A stretch of DNA of 64,000 nucleotides from Microvelia longipes (GCA_018340805.1 JACMZG010001911.1:36635739-36699738); one strand, 5' to 3'. Positions 12,501 to 24,856 are shown, numbered from the stretch's first letter. Program-made: numbers and translations. The notes: generated by a model not told the origin, from the letters alone.

Positions 12501-14984
12501 TTTATTGCCATAGTTAATTATTTTTTATAGATATCGATTGCGAAATAGTTAACTTTAACTGTAACTATCTATGACAAATTTTCAAATGTGGACTTAACAA
12601 ACAAATATTGGAAAGCAAAGACATACCAGTTTATAATTGTGATTGGAAAAATTCTTACATAAATCGCAGATGATTCATGTCGTATTTTGGTAGATGAGGT
12701 CGAATACGCCTGACTTGAAATTGGCTTTGTTTTAGATGTGTGAAAAAAGAAGCTTACGCCCCTCTTCTACTTCTCCACAACTTTACTTATGGCCAAACAA
12801 TTTTATAAATAGCACTTTTTTGGCATAAAAACAATAATTTTTTGTTTGGTTGACTTGTTTCGCACGCATTATGAGTATTTTCTTTTTAATTAATAGCTGA
12901 ATGTTTATAAAAACAAACAGTCACACTTAATATAGGATACCTTCCATGAAAAATAAACTGCAACGTCACTACTTTGTTTTGCGGGCAAAATTGCTCTCAA
13001 ACTTTAAAAAACATAAGTATCTTGTACTAATGTATAAACTCTAGACCTTTGATACTAATAATTGTATTCTGTTTTCAGTAGACTCGACTAGTAATTTTAT
13101 CATAAATGTATGAGCAACAAATAAATCTCTAGATAAGAGCCTTCATGGGCAACAAAATGTATAAGTTGCTTTATTGTGGGGTTTTTCGGACCCTCCCCAA
13201 TTTAAATTTTAGTTTTTGGTGTTTTTCTTTGCTTACTTCATTATTTATAAGCTGTTGTATGCATTTTGATTAGTGGCGGTTACTTTTGGTATACTATAGC
13301 TAGTTATTGACCATAAAAAACCAATAAACCGGTACTGAACCTTACCAAAAAATTAGGAAGAACAAAAAAGACTGCTCTCTATAAACCAATTGTAACTTTC
13401 TTGTTTAGTGAGTTAAGGTTATAACCAGTCAATGTTTTCCGTACATTATGTTTTATTTGTTTTTTATTATAAATAAACTAAGTCCATAAATCAAAGATGA
13501 TCTAGCTACTTTTTCAATGATTTCAAAATTTAACCGATATTGCCTCTCTAGTAATAATGTCTCCATGCTTTAAAAAGCAATTATCGAAAGTCTAGAGCAT
13601 GCCTTCATAGAAAAGCTCTCTCTGTATTAATAGATAGGCAGAAATGATTCAAAACTTTGACATTCTTATGTTCTGCTTAGTGGTTGTTTGCTAACATATG
13701 GTTTTTCTACTTATTGCTTTACTACTTATAATTTTAAAATACAGATTCACCAAGTCCCCAAAACACTTTATTTTCAAATAATGGTTTCTCTTGCCCTCCC
13801 ATTACTAATTCTGCCACTATTCATAATTAGTTCTGCTACTAACATGATTAAAATCTTGAGCAATTATAATATATATAGCATATTATTAAATTATTAATTT
13901 ACAGATTAAATGCATAAGCGGATAAAAATTATCTTTAATTTATGTAGAATTAATAAAAATAAAAATGAGAAACAATGAGTATTAAATAGAGCAACACTTG
14001 GAGCCGCCCCTTCCTCTTAAAACGCTTCATTCTTTTCCTATTAAAAAATATTAAGCTTAAAAATCTGATTTTCGTAGGATTATGCTTCTACGCTTATGTG
14101 TATATATATATTATTTATATATAGTAAAAATATCGAGAATACAAGTCCTTCTTGGGGTAAGTACTTACCTAAAATTAATGAGAATTTCATGTCTATTGGG
14201 TGACAAATGGAATCAATATATCCGCTTGATGGATATTGTAAAACGCACTACAAACACATTATAATTTAATTATAATGGTCATTTTTAAATTTCCTTCCCT
14301 ATGGAAAAAGGCTCTCTAATATTTCTCTTTGAAAATTAAAAACCTAACTTTTTCTCATATTTTCCCTTAGTTTATTGTCTTCACACTACAAATACTCTTA
14401 ACCGAACATTCTTCAAATTATCTGATTCAGACATTTAAAATTATATTTCTTGCATGTGACTGAGTCTGTCTGGCTGTAATCGCTGTGTGATTATAACCTG
14501 ACAAAGAAATCAGACTGAAGTCGCTTATGCCTGAGGTCGTGATATAAAATTTTGGTTCTTGTTTACTTTTAGAAAATTTGACTAATCCAGTTAAAATTTA
14601 CAATGTAATATTGCCAAATAGATCCACTAGATTTAATTTTGTTATTTGACGTAGTGTCAATATATATAATTTATTAAGTTATACCACCTAAGCTTATAGA
14701 TTAAACATGAGAGTAAAGCGTATCCAAAATTGTAAGGAAAATTGCCGAAATTGTAGGTAGAGTGCAATTATCCTAACCTTCATTTTAAGTAATTATTTTA
14801 ATAATTTAATAATAATTAATAAGGGAATATTATAAATTTCTCGAAGAAAAGAAGAAGAGATTGTAATAGCAGAGTACTTTAGGTTTATAATTTAATAATT
14901 ACTTTTCTTGTAAAGAACTCGTAAGTCATTTAAAGATGTCTGGTGTGTGTTTTGGATATAATATAATGGTTAAGAATATGATGT

Positions 14985-15135
14985 GTATATTTGATGTGTA
15001 TGCTCTTATGTATACATTTGTGCTCATTATTACATTGTCACTATGAAAATGTGTACGTTTGTGCACTTATGTAATGTTGTAAACACAAATGTTCCATTTG
15101 TGCACTTTTGTATGTATACATTTGTTCACATGTAC
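14985..15135 (+). repeat. 25-bp minisatellite, shorter degenerate form in copy 1
   Basis: The same TACATTTGTGC / CACTTATGTAATG words as at 30945-31169, but only about five irregular units. It sits at the matching position in the duplicated sequence. Confidence 0.7.
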
Positions 15136-16159
15136 TCTGACACAATTGACTTGAATAAAACAAATCATGTCTGTTTTTGAAAGAGTTTATATAGGTTTTA
15201 GAAAACATTTAATTATTGAAGTCTCGATATTTTGTAAGGTTTCCTCAACGCATCTAATTATGCTCGGAAGAAAGTCAGAAAAATAAAGAAAGGATAGTAA
15301 GCTTATGCATAAATCCCAACTGGTTGAGCTTTTAATATAATTCAGCTCTTAAAACACTAGCTATGCAAGATTTTTTACTTCTTTCAAAGAAAATCTAAAA
15401 CAAAAATATTACTTCCCATTTGCTTTTTTAAGCTAAGAAATTAAATAAAATAATTAGTTATGTATATAAAATAATAATTTATTATTCTTAAGCGGCCAGA
15501 GTCATTTTTCTTAAGTAATTTAATAATTTAAAGAAACATTGGTCGTCGACTTGCAGTTGGATATTTATATCTAACAGCAAGTGTCGACAATAACTCAACT
15601 AATTCTTTAAGTTCAGCTATGTAAGTATAACTTCTTAAATGTCATCTTGAGTTGCCAATAATGACTTAATAATAGATATTTATCCACCTAGAGCTTATGA
15701 ATTGCACCCTAGTGACTGGATGATCTCTAAGGCAAAGCCAAAGAAACATTATTTAATAATCCGAGGTGTTTCATCGAGGGAATCAGGTACTGTAATGGTA
15801 ATTAGCTCCCGAAGTATGCCGATTATGATAATTTGCACTGTTTTAAGGTGGCATTATTCTCGTGGTGCAGTTACAAAAACTTTATCTTTAAAGAAGACAT
15901 TTATAAACAAAGAGAAACATTCTTCGTGTGTTATAAGACTTATAAAAATATGTTATATTAAAATAACTTTTAATATAAAATAATAATATTTTAACGTGTT
16001 TGCTTCTTTTGATGATTGAAGATGTAAGTCGAAGAAATGCCCAACGATATCGTTCTCTATCCGTTGTTATATAAAACAAACAACTATATTTCACTTAATT
16101 ATTGTTACGGAGGATAATTGAATTTTGAAGAGACAAGGTGACAGATGGAATATTAAAAT

Positions 16160-16189
16160 CAGTACTACCAACTTATGTTGGTAGTACTG
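16160..16189. repeat. Perfect 13-bp-arm hairpin
   Basis: CAGTACTACCAAC, a TTAT loop, then GTTGGTAGTACTG. In duplicated copy 2 (about 32219) the left arm has lost three bases. Confidence 0.85.
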
Positions 16190-16750
16190 TAGATTATTCA
16201 ATTAAATGTACCAGCATTTATAAATTGTTATTCGTTCATAAAATTATTTTGGCTAATCTTGTTTATTAATATTTTCACCAACCCGATTTTTTTATTTGCT
16301 TTTTTTTTTTTGTTGACATTGGCAGACCATTCAAACGTTACGAATACAAACGAATAATTTAATTATTACCTTCGTGGAAACACATTACTTTTTATATGCA
16401 TCGAAAATGATTTTTACAGCTGTCGTAATACTCTAGAATAGAATAAATAGGAACTTTTATGCCTATCAAAGATATTAAGATTAAGTTTTTTGACATGACC
16501 TAACCACATAATTAGATATTCGAGGTGAAAAGAATAAATTTAAGTATTAGTTTATAGGGTGCCGTTCAGTACAACGGCTTTCATAATATGTCAAGTTTAT
16601 AGAAAAATGGCTTGGCTATAAAAATCACTAACAGAGTATAAGATTTGTTTACAGAAAATAATCATTTAATATTTTATGTATATTTTATTTTTTATGCAAG
16701 ATTAATATGGATCATGGATAGAAAAAGAGTTACAACAAAATTGGGTCTAG

Positions 16751-16831
16751 NNNNNNNNNNNNNNNNNNNNNNNNNNNNNNNNNNNNNNNNNNNNNNNNNN
16801 NNNNNNNNNNNNNNNNNNNNNNNNNNNNNNN
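16751..16831. other. Assembly gap, 81 N
   Basis: A run of N; its left edge is the end of duplicated copy 1. Confidence 1.
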
Positions 16832-17628
16832 ATTTGTCCTATATAGAAATGGAGCCGGAATAGGAATACAATTTTCATTCAATGAGGAAATTCCTTCCCT
16901 GTTCGATTCGCACAATCTATTGTCAACAATTGATGGTGGAAACACAATTAAGCAATAACAGGTATCGTTCTTGTCAAAAGAAACATTATAATGGTGATAT
17001 TTTTGGACCAGAGTTATTTAACTATAAAAAAATTGTTAAATCATTCTGCGTTTTTTCATTATCTTTAAATATCATTTTGTTGTAATGTTGAATACATATG
17101 TTATATTATTGTATGTTTTATTTGTTTTATGTAGGTTTTTACCTAAATTCATGTTATCACTAAACGTTTTTTTCAATCTAGTCAGTATTTTATTTGCGTA
17201 ATTATCTACATACAATATATATCTATAGAGTATTTAAATGTAATAAAATATATTCCTCCTAGCATTTAAAATACACATAATGCATATTAATTACCATACA
17301 AATACATATAATATACACACAATCCTCAGTAGTCATTAATAACATTACACAGCCCTATTAGAGTCATTAATGCCTATTATATACACAAGATAAGAAATGA
17401 TGAAGGATGATTGAAATCTCTTTTGCTATTTATATATATAATATAATATATATTTAATATCTCATACCGTGTTTGAATTCCATTAGTTGACTAAAATGGT
17501 TGATTAGTGTCTTAATTAGTTATATATTCGTATAAAAAGATGCCTTACCAAAAAATTTCAATTTTTCAAATGTCTTTTTTCATGAATGTTATTGCTTAAT
17601 ATGATGACAATGCCATCTTGTGTTAAAT

Positions 17629-17793
17629 ATGGATGTTGAGAGTTTACAAATTGACAATGCAGAAAGAATGAAGTATCTACTTCAAAAGCTCAAACCAGGT
17701 AACACCGATTCTATGGTTAGTCGATGGGCGATGTGTGGAGATTACTCTGAATATGATGCATCGAAAGAATATGGATATTATGGTAGAATCTAA
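17629..17793 (+). CDS. Short unrecognised open reading frame, segment 1 of a protein-like cluster
   Basis: A 54-codon frame starting MDVESLQIDNAERMKYLLQK, with later SRWAMCGDYSEYDASKEYGY. The amino-acid mix is balanced, unlike the F/I/K/N-rich random frames around it. A TATAAAA lies at about 17533. Possible splice donors occur inside (GTAACA at 17699, GTTAGT at 17716, GTAGAA at 17783). I do not recognise the family. It could be the first exon of a small gene nested in the intron, or a decayed gene. Confidence 0.35.
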   Translation: MDVESLQIDNAERMKYLLQKLKPGNTDSMVSRWAMCGDYSEYDASKEYGYYGRI

Positions 17794-17848
17794 TTTTGAT
17801 ATTAATTGATATTTAATTTTATGTTTAGATATGGCTCGTTTATTTTAA

Positions 17849-18025
17849 TGTATTATACAGATCCATAATTTCAATGATGATGGCGGAATTTGGAATCATG
17901 TTTTCGAAAAAATTAATCAAAATAGATACTTAGTGGAGAAGCCTTTGCACTGTTCAATTTTGGTTTTGATGCATGTCAGTGGGTGCAGGCCGAGGGACAT
18001 CCTCAGAGAAATGTACTTGGCATGA
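17849..18025 (+). CDS. Short unrecognised open reading frame, segment 2
   Basis: An open frame preceded by a good acceptor (tattatacag, 17851-17860) and containing NFNDDGGIWNHVFEKINQNR and LVLMHVSGCRPRDILREMY, ending at TGA 18023-18025. It has protein-like composition and no recognised domain. Splicing from the GTTAGT at 17716 to 17861 would keep frame with segment 1, but that skips half of segment 1. An AATAAA lies about 40 bases after the stop. Exon of a small gene, or pseudogene fragment. Confidence 0.35.
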   Translation, partial: CIIQIHNFNDDGGIWNHVFEKINQNRYLVEKPLHCSILVLMHVSGCRPRDILREMYLA

Positions 18026-18114
18026 TTGATGAGTATCGACTGTTGATGATTCTTGTTGTATTGTTAATAAATGTTTTATTTTTACACTTTCTTTATTTTC
18101 CTTAAAATAAATAA

Positions 18115-18273
18115 AAAAAAGTAATTATTTGTAAGGAAGCGGTCACCAATGTTTATTTCTTTACTGACTATAAACAAATAAATATACTGATTGAAATGCT
18201 TACAAACATGAATATTGCAGAGGAGACAACAAATTTGTTTCATTATCAAGAATACGCAAACTCTAATAATTGA
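18115..18273 (+). CDS. Short unrecognised open reading frame, segment 3
   Basis: An open frame without an early ATG containing VIICKEAVTNVYFFTDYKQI and LTNMNIAEETTNLFHYQEY, ending at TGA 18271-18273. It follows an A-rich stretch (18102-18120) and may be a separate exon or a further fragment of the same broken gene. A second in-frame ATG (18196) would give only 25 residues. Confidence 0.3.
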   Translation, partial: KKVIICKEAVTNVYFFTDYKQINILIEMLTNMNIAEETTNLFHYQEYANSNN

Positions 18274-19466
18274 CCAAGTTCTGAACTTGCATCAATTAAG
18301 AAAGGAGGAAAGGAAAGCGTTATGGTCAGATGTGTTGAAACGATTATTGTTTCAAATGATTGTTCAAATGATTGTTAAATGATTGTTTATTTATGTTTCA
18401 ATAATATTTTTGGATTTATTTTATTTGTTTTTTCTCTTTACTATAATAACATAAAAAATTCTTAGACGTCATGGTATATTACTAGATAGTGAAAAGTTAT
18501 AAAATATTACTAGCAATCATTGAAGGTTTTCATAAATTTCTGCAATTTATGGAAATTTGCATCTCATTCATGTTATAAGTCTACTAAAGTCATACATACT
18601 TATAGAAAAACAAGTTGGCATTAAACTTTACATTGGGAAAACTTTAGATTTAATTAAATCACAGTATAGTCATTAATCTTTAAAAAGGAAAATATTCATT
18701 TGCTTTGTATATAGAAAACTATACCTTACTAGTCAAATATATGTGAATGTGTGTTAAAGTGTAGTAAATCATGACGAAACAGTCATACATACTTTTACCA
18801 AATCCCCTCCTTGATTCTGCATTTGATCCTTGACTTGATCCTAACCTTGGATCTGTATTCCATGACCATGACTTTTGACCATCGTGGGATCATTTCAACT
18901 CGGATGCTGTGTGGATGCAAAGTGAAAAATACAGATGGCGCTACAATCGTTAGCGGTTGTTGATATCATCAATTGACATTTCTGATGATTTGCTGCCGAA
19001 TAAATATCATTTTTATGTATTTTAGTGATTTTTTTAATAATTTTGCAAACATGATTGGGCAACTGGATGCAACTCATATCCATGCCTTATTACTAAAACT
19101 TCATCCACACACACACACTCGTATTTATTCCTCATCATAACCACATTAATATATCTCATTAATCTATCATTGTATACCATTTTGACGCGCTACACCATTT
19201 TTAAAATTCATATCTTTATCGGTCAAACTTGGAAATATAACCCATGACTATTTAATTCCCTATGTGTTTTCTTTCTTTCAAAATGTATAAGTCTTCAGCA
19301 GAAATTATTTTGACAAAGATTACTATTATAATCTTACTTGACTATTATCAATTTAAATATTCAATAAATAATAATTCACTTGGGATCTTCTTTTTCATCC
19401 TGCTTTTTCCTACTATTCCTTATGCAACAACCAATTTTAAATCAAATCATATATAATACAAATTTT

Positions 19467-19680
19467 TAAGCTTACACACTCAAACGCTACAGTAACACAT
19501 CGCCATGCCGGTTAATGCGCCATGCATGTTTTCGGGTGAAACAACCATCATAGCCAATAAGTTATTTTGGAGACAATGTATTAAAATATGATTTTTAAGG
19601 CAGCTCATCAATCATAAAAACTTCGAAAATCAATACACACAATAGAAAACAGCTGTCGCGATTTAAAAAAACAAATTCTT
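19467..19680 (+). repeat. Flanking repeat unit adjoining the retrotransposon, left copy
   Basis: Aligns with 26107-26335 on the other side of the element, for example CATGCATGTTTTCGGGTGAAA versus GATGTATGCTTTCGACGGTGAAA, and AATCAATACAC...GTCGC versus AATCAATAACAC...GTCGC. Confidence 0.6.
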
Positions 19681-19686
19681 TTTACC

Positions 19687-20420
19687 TTTATTAGAAACTT
19701 TAAGCTTCTAATTATTATTATGAATTTTATTTGAGAAGGTATTGCCTATGATTATTCGAGTTTTTTTATTTATTTGTTTCTATTTTATTAATTTTTCATG
19801 TAATTTATCTTAATTTGTTTTATGTGGTGAGGGAAGATGTTAGGTGAACGACGTCTCCAGAGACAATGTTGGGACAGTCGGGGGCTTGATGTTTGTGTAG
19901 ATTAGGATTGAAAATATTTTATTTCATTAAATATAAAGGTGATTAAAAATGTTTTTAAAATATTAATCATTATACAAACCAGTTTATTTAAGAATATAAA
20001 TATAAAACTGTAAATAAATAATTACTACTAGTTCAAGGTTTTGATGGAATATTTTCCAACTCTTTAGGTGGGCGAATCAATTGCTTCTTGACTTTTTTTT
20101 TAAAGGAATTTAGAATTTTTATTTTTCTTTGGCGTTGCAAGAAATTATTATTTTTTATTTCCAATTTTATTGCCCCCAATTTATTTCTGTTTGGATCCAT
20201 TTTGTTGAATTTTTGAAATTTCGGCGGTTGCCAATAATTATATTTTTAATCATCTAGTTTAATTCATTTGTCGCATCAATACTTGATTGTGCACAATTGA
20301 TCGACTTCTTATATTATAGGAATTTATAATTTAATAATAAAAAAATTCTATAAAATAAAACAAAAAACAATCACGTGTGTGTATTGGCCGGTGTTATAAT
20401 AATAAAAAACATACATAAAC
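19687..20420 (-). repeat. 3' LTR of the Ty3/gypsy element
   Basis: Same orientation as the other LTR, separated from integrase by about 0.7 kb and bordered on its inner side by a polypurine tract. It has many indels relative to 24877-25600. Confidence 0.8.
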
Positions 20421-20421
20421 G

Positions 20422-20430
20422 TTCCCCTTT
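20422..20430 (-). promoter_or_regulatory. Polypurine tract
   Basis: The minus strand reads AAAGGGGAA just upstream of the 3' LTR, the usual second-strand primer. Confidence 0.55.
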
Positions 20431-21145
20431 AAAACCGGAGTTTATACACAATTCAAAATTTACATTCGCCTGCATGGCGTTTAACAAAAAACACATTTAA
20501 CACAATTGAAGAACTGATTTCTTTGTTTTTTTGTTTTTTTGATATGTAAGCAAGTTTGTCTTGTTGTGAAGTCGTTTTTTGTGTTTTTTGTGAAATGACT
20601 TTATTTTGTATAAAAAAGACTAATTCAACTCAATTAGACACGTTTACACACAATATGTCTGTCTTTGTTTGATATTTTATTTAGTTGCTGTTTAGTATTG
20701 CATGTGTTTTTATGAAAACTTGTTTCGTGTGTTGAATGTTACTTGTTTTGATTTTTTAGGGTATGATATGGTTTCAATTCTTCTTAGGTTGATTTTGTTT
20801 CTTTTTCGTTGATAATTAGGGTTGCGACATTTTTGTCGACTTTTTAGTAGTTTGTATGGGCCTGAATATTTTGATTCAAAGCCTTTGTGAAGGTTTTTTT
20901 ACTAGTGCATAATCTTTTGTGAGCACTATTTATTTTGGGGTTGTGATTTTTCTTTTAAATGCTTTTTAAATCGTTTTGTTTTGCTTTATTTTTTGTTTTC
21001 TGTTTTTTTGTATTTTGTTTTGTTTTGTTTTATGTTGGATTAGTTGCTTGTTTTCCCATACCATTTGCTCGGACTTTGTTATTCTGTTGATTTGGATTGT
21101 TTCTTAACCGATCAAAGTTTGTGGCAATTTTTCGAGCATGTTCTG

Positions 21146-21725
21146 TCATTTGCGATTGTTCGCAAAACTTTGTTTTAATGTTCTGTGCAACCTTTCTATT
21201 TTCCCGTTACATTGCGGGTTGTATGCAGTAGTTCTGCACTTTTTGTGTTGTATTTGTTGCACAGTTGTTTGAATAGCTCGGACTCGAATTGTCTGCCTTG
21301 ATCGGTTATTAATATTTTCGGTTGTCCGTAGCGAGCAAACCAGTTTCAGCTCTTGTTTTTGCAAAATGTTGTAGCGGATATTTCTTTTAGTGGTAGTACT
21401 TCAAACCAGTTGGTTTTCTGTCAATTATTGTCAGCAAGTACTTGTAACCGTCGTTTGGCGGTAATGGTCCCACTATATCCACGTGGAATATTTCGAATGC
21501 CTCGCTACTGGGGAAATTGACTTTTTCAGTTTTAATGCTTTTTGTCACTTTGTTTTTCTGGCAGCTTAACATGTTTTGACGTAATTTTTAATGTCCTGTC
21601 TCATGCTTGGCCAGATGTATTTGTTGTGAATTATTTCATAAGTTGCTTTGTTCCTGGGTGATGATTATTCTGAATTTTAGATATTTTATTTCTAAATTCT
21701 TTTGGTAAAAGAATTCTTATTATTT
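21146..21725 (-). pseudogene. Integrase remnant
   Basis: From the N-terminus: a zinc-binding region with IHNKYIWPSMRQDIKNYVKT and CQKNK; the first catalytic Asp in FHVDIVGPLPPNDGYKYLL (about 21425-21500); the second in ITDQGRQFES (about 21275-21305); the catalytic Glu in GKIERLHRTLKQ (about 21165-21200). All three DDE residues are readable but lie in more than one frame, so no full-length integrase is encoded. Confidence 0.9.
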
Positions 21726-21994
21726 TGTTCATTTTGTCCATCACACCAATATCGTTTATTTTGATTAATTTTAGTGATGCTTTTTGGCATTTTGTTTTAT
21801 TGTCTCTGTTTGTTTTTCTTAATTGTTCTATTTCCGTGTCATCTTTCAAATTCAATGTGTACATCGCTTTCGACTCTTGAAGTGCATCGGCTGCAATTTT
21901 GAAGAACCTGCATTAATTGATATTGCAGTTTAAATTGAATGTGAATTTAATTGTGATATTTGTCTTGGTGAAGGTTGTTTCATTGCATTGCGTT

Positions 21995-22165
21995 ACCAAA
22001 GGTTTGTGATCAGTGAATTGTGAATTTTCTTCCTTCTAATAAGTGTTGGAAGTGTTTGTTCGATCAATGTATGCTAAAATTCTCGATCGAAGTTGAATAG
22101 CGCAATTTGATGTTTTTTAGGTTTCTTGAGAAAAATCCTAATGGTTGTTTGCGATTTTTCAGTTC
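21995..22165 (-). pseudogene. RNase H remnant
   Basis: The minus strand shows PLGFFSRNLKNIKLRYST, then after frame changes a TDHKPL motif at about 22000-22017. Both are hallmark segments of Ty3/gypsy RNase H, in the right order. Frame is lost at least once between them. Confidence 0.75.
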
Positions 22166-22489
22166 TCTTGTGTTAAATGTTGCTCCCATTGCTATTCTGA
22201 GCAATCTGTTGTTTAGATGTAAATCTTGCTTTGAGTTGAAGCACTATCCCTAACAAAGTTGCTTGGACATAACTGTTTCTTTGCATTTTCACATGCTCGT
22301 TGTTGTTTCGCTAGTTAATATTTTAACATTCTTTTTGATTTATTGAGATCTTCAATGGCTAGAATTTCGCTACATTTTGGATGTAGGAGTGGTACAAAGT
22401 TACCATGCAAAAATCTTCTGAGTTCTTCTTGTTGTTTTGGTAGTTCGTATTTCTTTATATTGTTTAGTTTGTTTTCTATGGTTTTCGTT

Positions 22490-22935
22490 CCAAAATAGTT
22501 TTAATGTGTGTCCCAAAAATTGAATTTCTTCTTTGAAGAATTCGCATTTCTTTGTGTTTAATTTAAATGTGTTGTCCAACTTTTAAAACATTTTCTAGTG
22601 TCCATTATATGTGCTGTTTTGTGGGACTTGCTATTGAATATCATCTAAATATGATATTGCGATTTTTTGTCTCTTTGAGGATTTGGTCCATAACCGTTGA
22701 AATGTTGATGCTGCGTTTCTGAGTCCGAAAGCATCATATTGTACTCAAACATCCCTTATTGGTGTGACGATAGCTGTTTTCCTATGTTCTTCTTTCCTGA
22801 TTGGGATGGATGATATGCATTTTGCAAATCTATTTTTTGAAAGAACTTTAGCCCCGATTTTTACCCTATTAATTATATCTTTGATATTGGTTTAGTGGGT
22901 AATTGTCTGGGACTGTAATTTTGTTTGGCATTCTA
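22490..22935 (-). pseudogene. Reverse transcriptase remnant
   Basis: Seen in different frames of the minus strand: GLRNAASTFQR (22694-22726), the catalytic SYLDDI motif (about 22637-22654, Ty3 form of YxDD), and KKCEFFKEEIQFLGHTL (22506-22557), the end of the palm and start of the thumb. EELRRFLHGNF (near 22410-22440) continues the connection region. The 148-residue + strand frame at 22971-23417 runs opposite to pol sequence and is not a gene. Confidence 0.85.
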
Positions 22936-23548
22936 TAGTCACCACATGCTCTCCATTCTCCGTTTGCTTTTTGTTTGAGCATAGTGCGGATGACAGTTTG
23001 ATTTGGATCGTTTTGACGATATGTGTTTTTTTTCGAGTTTCAAATTTTCTTTGTAATTTCTGTTTTGTTTTGGATCAGTTGTCTCACTTTTGCATGCACT
23101 GGGTTGCATTAGTTGATGCTGGCATGCTCTGTTATGCACGAATAGTTTCCAGTTATCTCTATTTCTTCGGTAATTTTGTATTTGAAATAGAGTTTAATTT
23201 CGTTGGGGATGTTGTGTGTAGTTTGGTCACTTGTTGGGTCATATTTACTACTCCAATGTCTATTTTGTTTTGCGCTGTTCTGTTTGAACTGTGCTGTATT
23301 TATTGTATTCCTTTGTTTCTGTTTTCTATTAATTTCCTACTTGTGACAATCTACCAGCAGTTTGTGGATGTCAGGAAATCTGCTTCCTTGTATTGGCGGT
23401 TGGAATCAGCATTGTGAAGTCATTGTAGTTTCTGTGTTTGACGTTTGTTTCTATTTGTTTTTCACCGATGTTGTCAATGTTTGACATTGGCAGCGTTAAA
23501 GATTTCTCGTGTTTTGGAGCTGTTTTTGTAAAGGTGAGAGGGGTAGTG

Positions 23549-23580
23549 AGACCACTGATCCAGTGGTCTTACTAAAAATC
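23549..23580 (-). pseudogene. Retropepsin active-site remnant
   Basis: The minus strand contains a stretch matching the aspartic protease active site (TGSVVSL downstream of the catalytic position), but one extra C breaks the codon run at the Asp-Thr. It is placed correctly, before RT. Confidence 0.6.
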
Positions 23581-23599
23581 TTGTAGTATTCGAATGCAC

Positions 23600-24856
23600 G
23601 TAAATGTGTGTTTACTGTCTGAAGTTGGGTGCTACTAGTGATTTCGAGTTGAATGTGCACGGCTTGATGCACTTGTTATGCTTTTCTCCCGAATTTGCTT
23701 GTGAAGAAGCATAAATTATGTCTTCTTGTTTCATAGTTTTTTGAATAATTTGTTGGGATTCGAGTTCTGTTTCCTGTTTCGATGATTTGTTTAGGAAAAA
23801 AATGCCCTTGAGTGTGGCTACTATTTGTTAGTCCCTGTGTGGGACTGTGTTTCGCGTTTTGGCACGTGAATTCTTATTTCGTTTTAATTTCTCCCTGATT
23901 TTCTTATTTCTTGAAATAAAGTCGTCATTTTGGACACTGAGGCGATTTGTATCAAAGTGAATTCTGTGTTACTGCTTTGATTATTTCGTTATAGATAGGG
24001 GTTTCGATAATCTTTGCAGATTTTTTTGGTGTTGAAACATTGTAGGAAGAATTTCTTCATTTATTTATATCTGACATTTTCTGCAGTGTTTCCAGCTTAA
24101 CAGTTGCCTACAGGCTGGCAAGGATTTCCCGTATTTCGGATGGCATCGCTGCCATAAAAAACTCTATTTAATCTCGGTTGAGCCGAGTTATTAATATTTG
24201 GTTGAAGATATTCCAATTTTGTTTGTTTGGCGTAAGACACTCGCTGGGGTTGCTATTTCCTAGCTTGTTGTCACTGTTCCAGCACGCTTCCGTATTGTTA
24301 CTTTGTTAATTATTTTTGTTCATTAATATTTTACAGCAATTTATCGAATGGTTCCTCGATTTTTTGCGAGTGAACCGATTTCGGTCGGCAATTTCGGACA
24401 ATACAGTGTTTGGAAGAGCCAATAGTGTGTGTGAGACCATGTTTGTGCAAAGATTGATTTTTTTTTTTTTTCTGGAAATTAAAATGTTAGGGTTAGTTTG
24501 ACGAAGTCCAGCCACTTTTGTGGAGTTCCGTTTCGTCGTTGAAATATTTGGGAATGCTTATTTCTTTGAAAACTGATTTATGTTTGTTCCTTCTTTCATT
24601 AACTGTTAAATTCATTTCTTTTTGTTTGGGTTAATTTGATTCAGGTTTTTTATCCTTCTTTTATTTGATTTTAGATATTTTTTTATGTCTGTAAGAATTT
24701 GAGAATTTCAAGATATGGCTTCTGTGTTTCAGCCAACAGAAGTCGTTGACTTTATTGTTCTATAATAAACAATTCTAAAGGTCAACGATGAAAAACCATG
24801 ATATATGATTTTAATTGGTTTAATTAGGGCTTTTATTTTTATGTATTGGTGGGATA
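23600..24856 (-). pseudogene. Presumed gag region, unresolved
   Basis: The interval between the primer-binding site and protease should hold gag. A minus-strand frame at 24306-24515 and a WLDFVKLTLT stretch near 24490-24520 are possible capsid remnants. No CCHC zinc knuckle could be identified. Confidence 0.35.

Larger units (their letters stand above)
9990..13396. other. AT-rich stretch without recognised genes
   Basis: Contains a GATAATATAATA simple stretch (10300-10350), a G-rich patch (10770-10830), the C-run and palindrome near 11660-11693, and an A/T tract. Nothing coding is recognised. Confidence 0.5.
13397..16750 (+). repeat. 3.4-kb duplicated sequence, copy 1 (ends at a gap)
   Basis: This stretch matches 29407-32825 almost base for base from about ATAACCAGTCAATGTTTTCC (13421) to ACAACAAAATTGGGTCTAG (16750). 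It is cut by the N gap on its right, while copy 2 is cut by an N gap on its left. Differences are mostly one- or two-base indels in homopolymers plus a different minisatellite length. The open frame at 13688 recurs in both copies and is not a gene. Confidence 0.9.

Noticed and set aside
13688..13897. 69-codon frame present in both duplicated copies
   Set aside because: Its recurrence at 29687 reflects the duplication, and the second copy is shifted by indels with no sign of coding constraint.
15702..15983. 93-codon frame in duplicated copy 1
   Set aside because: The matching region of copy 2 (about 31730-32010) is disrupted by several indels, and no family is recognised.
17861..18025. Tyrosine recombinase
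   Set aside because: A SGCRPRDIL-like stretch recalls one helix, but no catalytic Arg/His/Tyr pattern can be placed.
22971..23417. 148-codon + strand frame
   Set aside because: It runs antisense to the retrotransposon pol region, whose minus-strand motifs are clear; the T-rich complement simply lacks stops.
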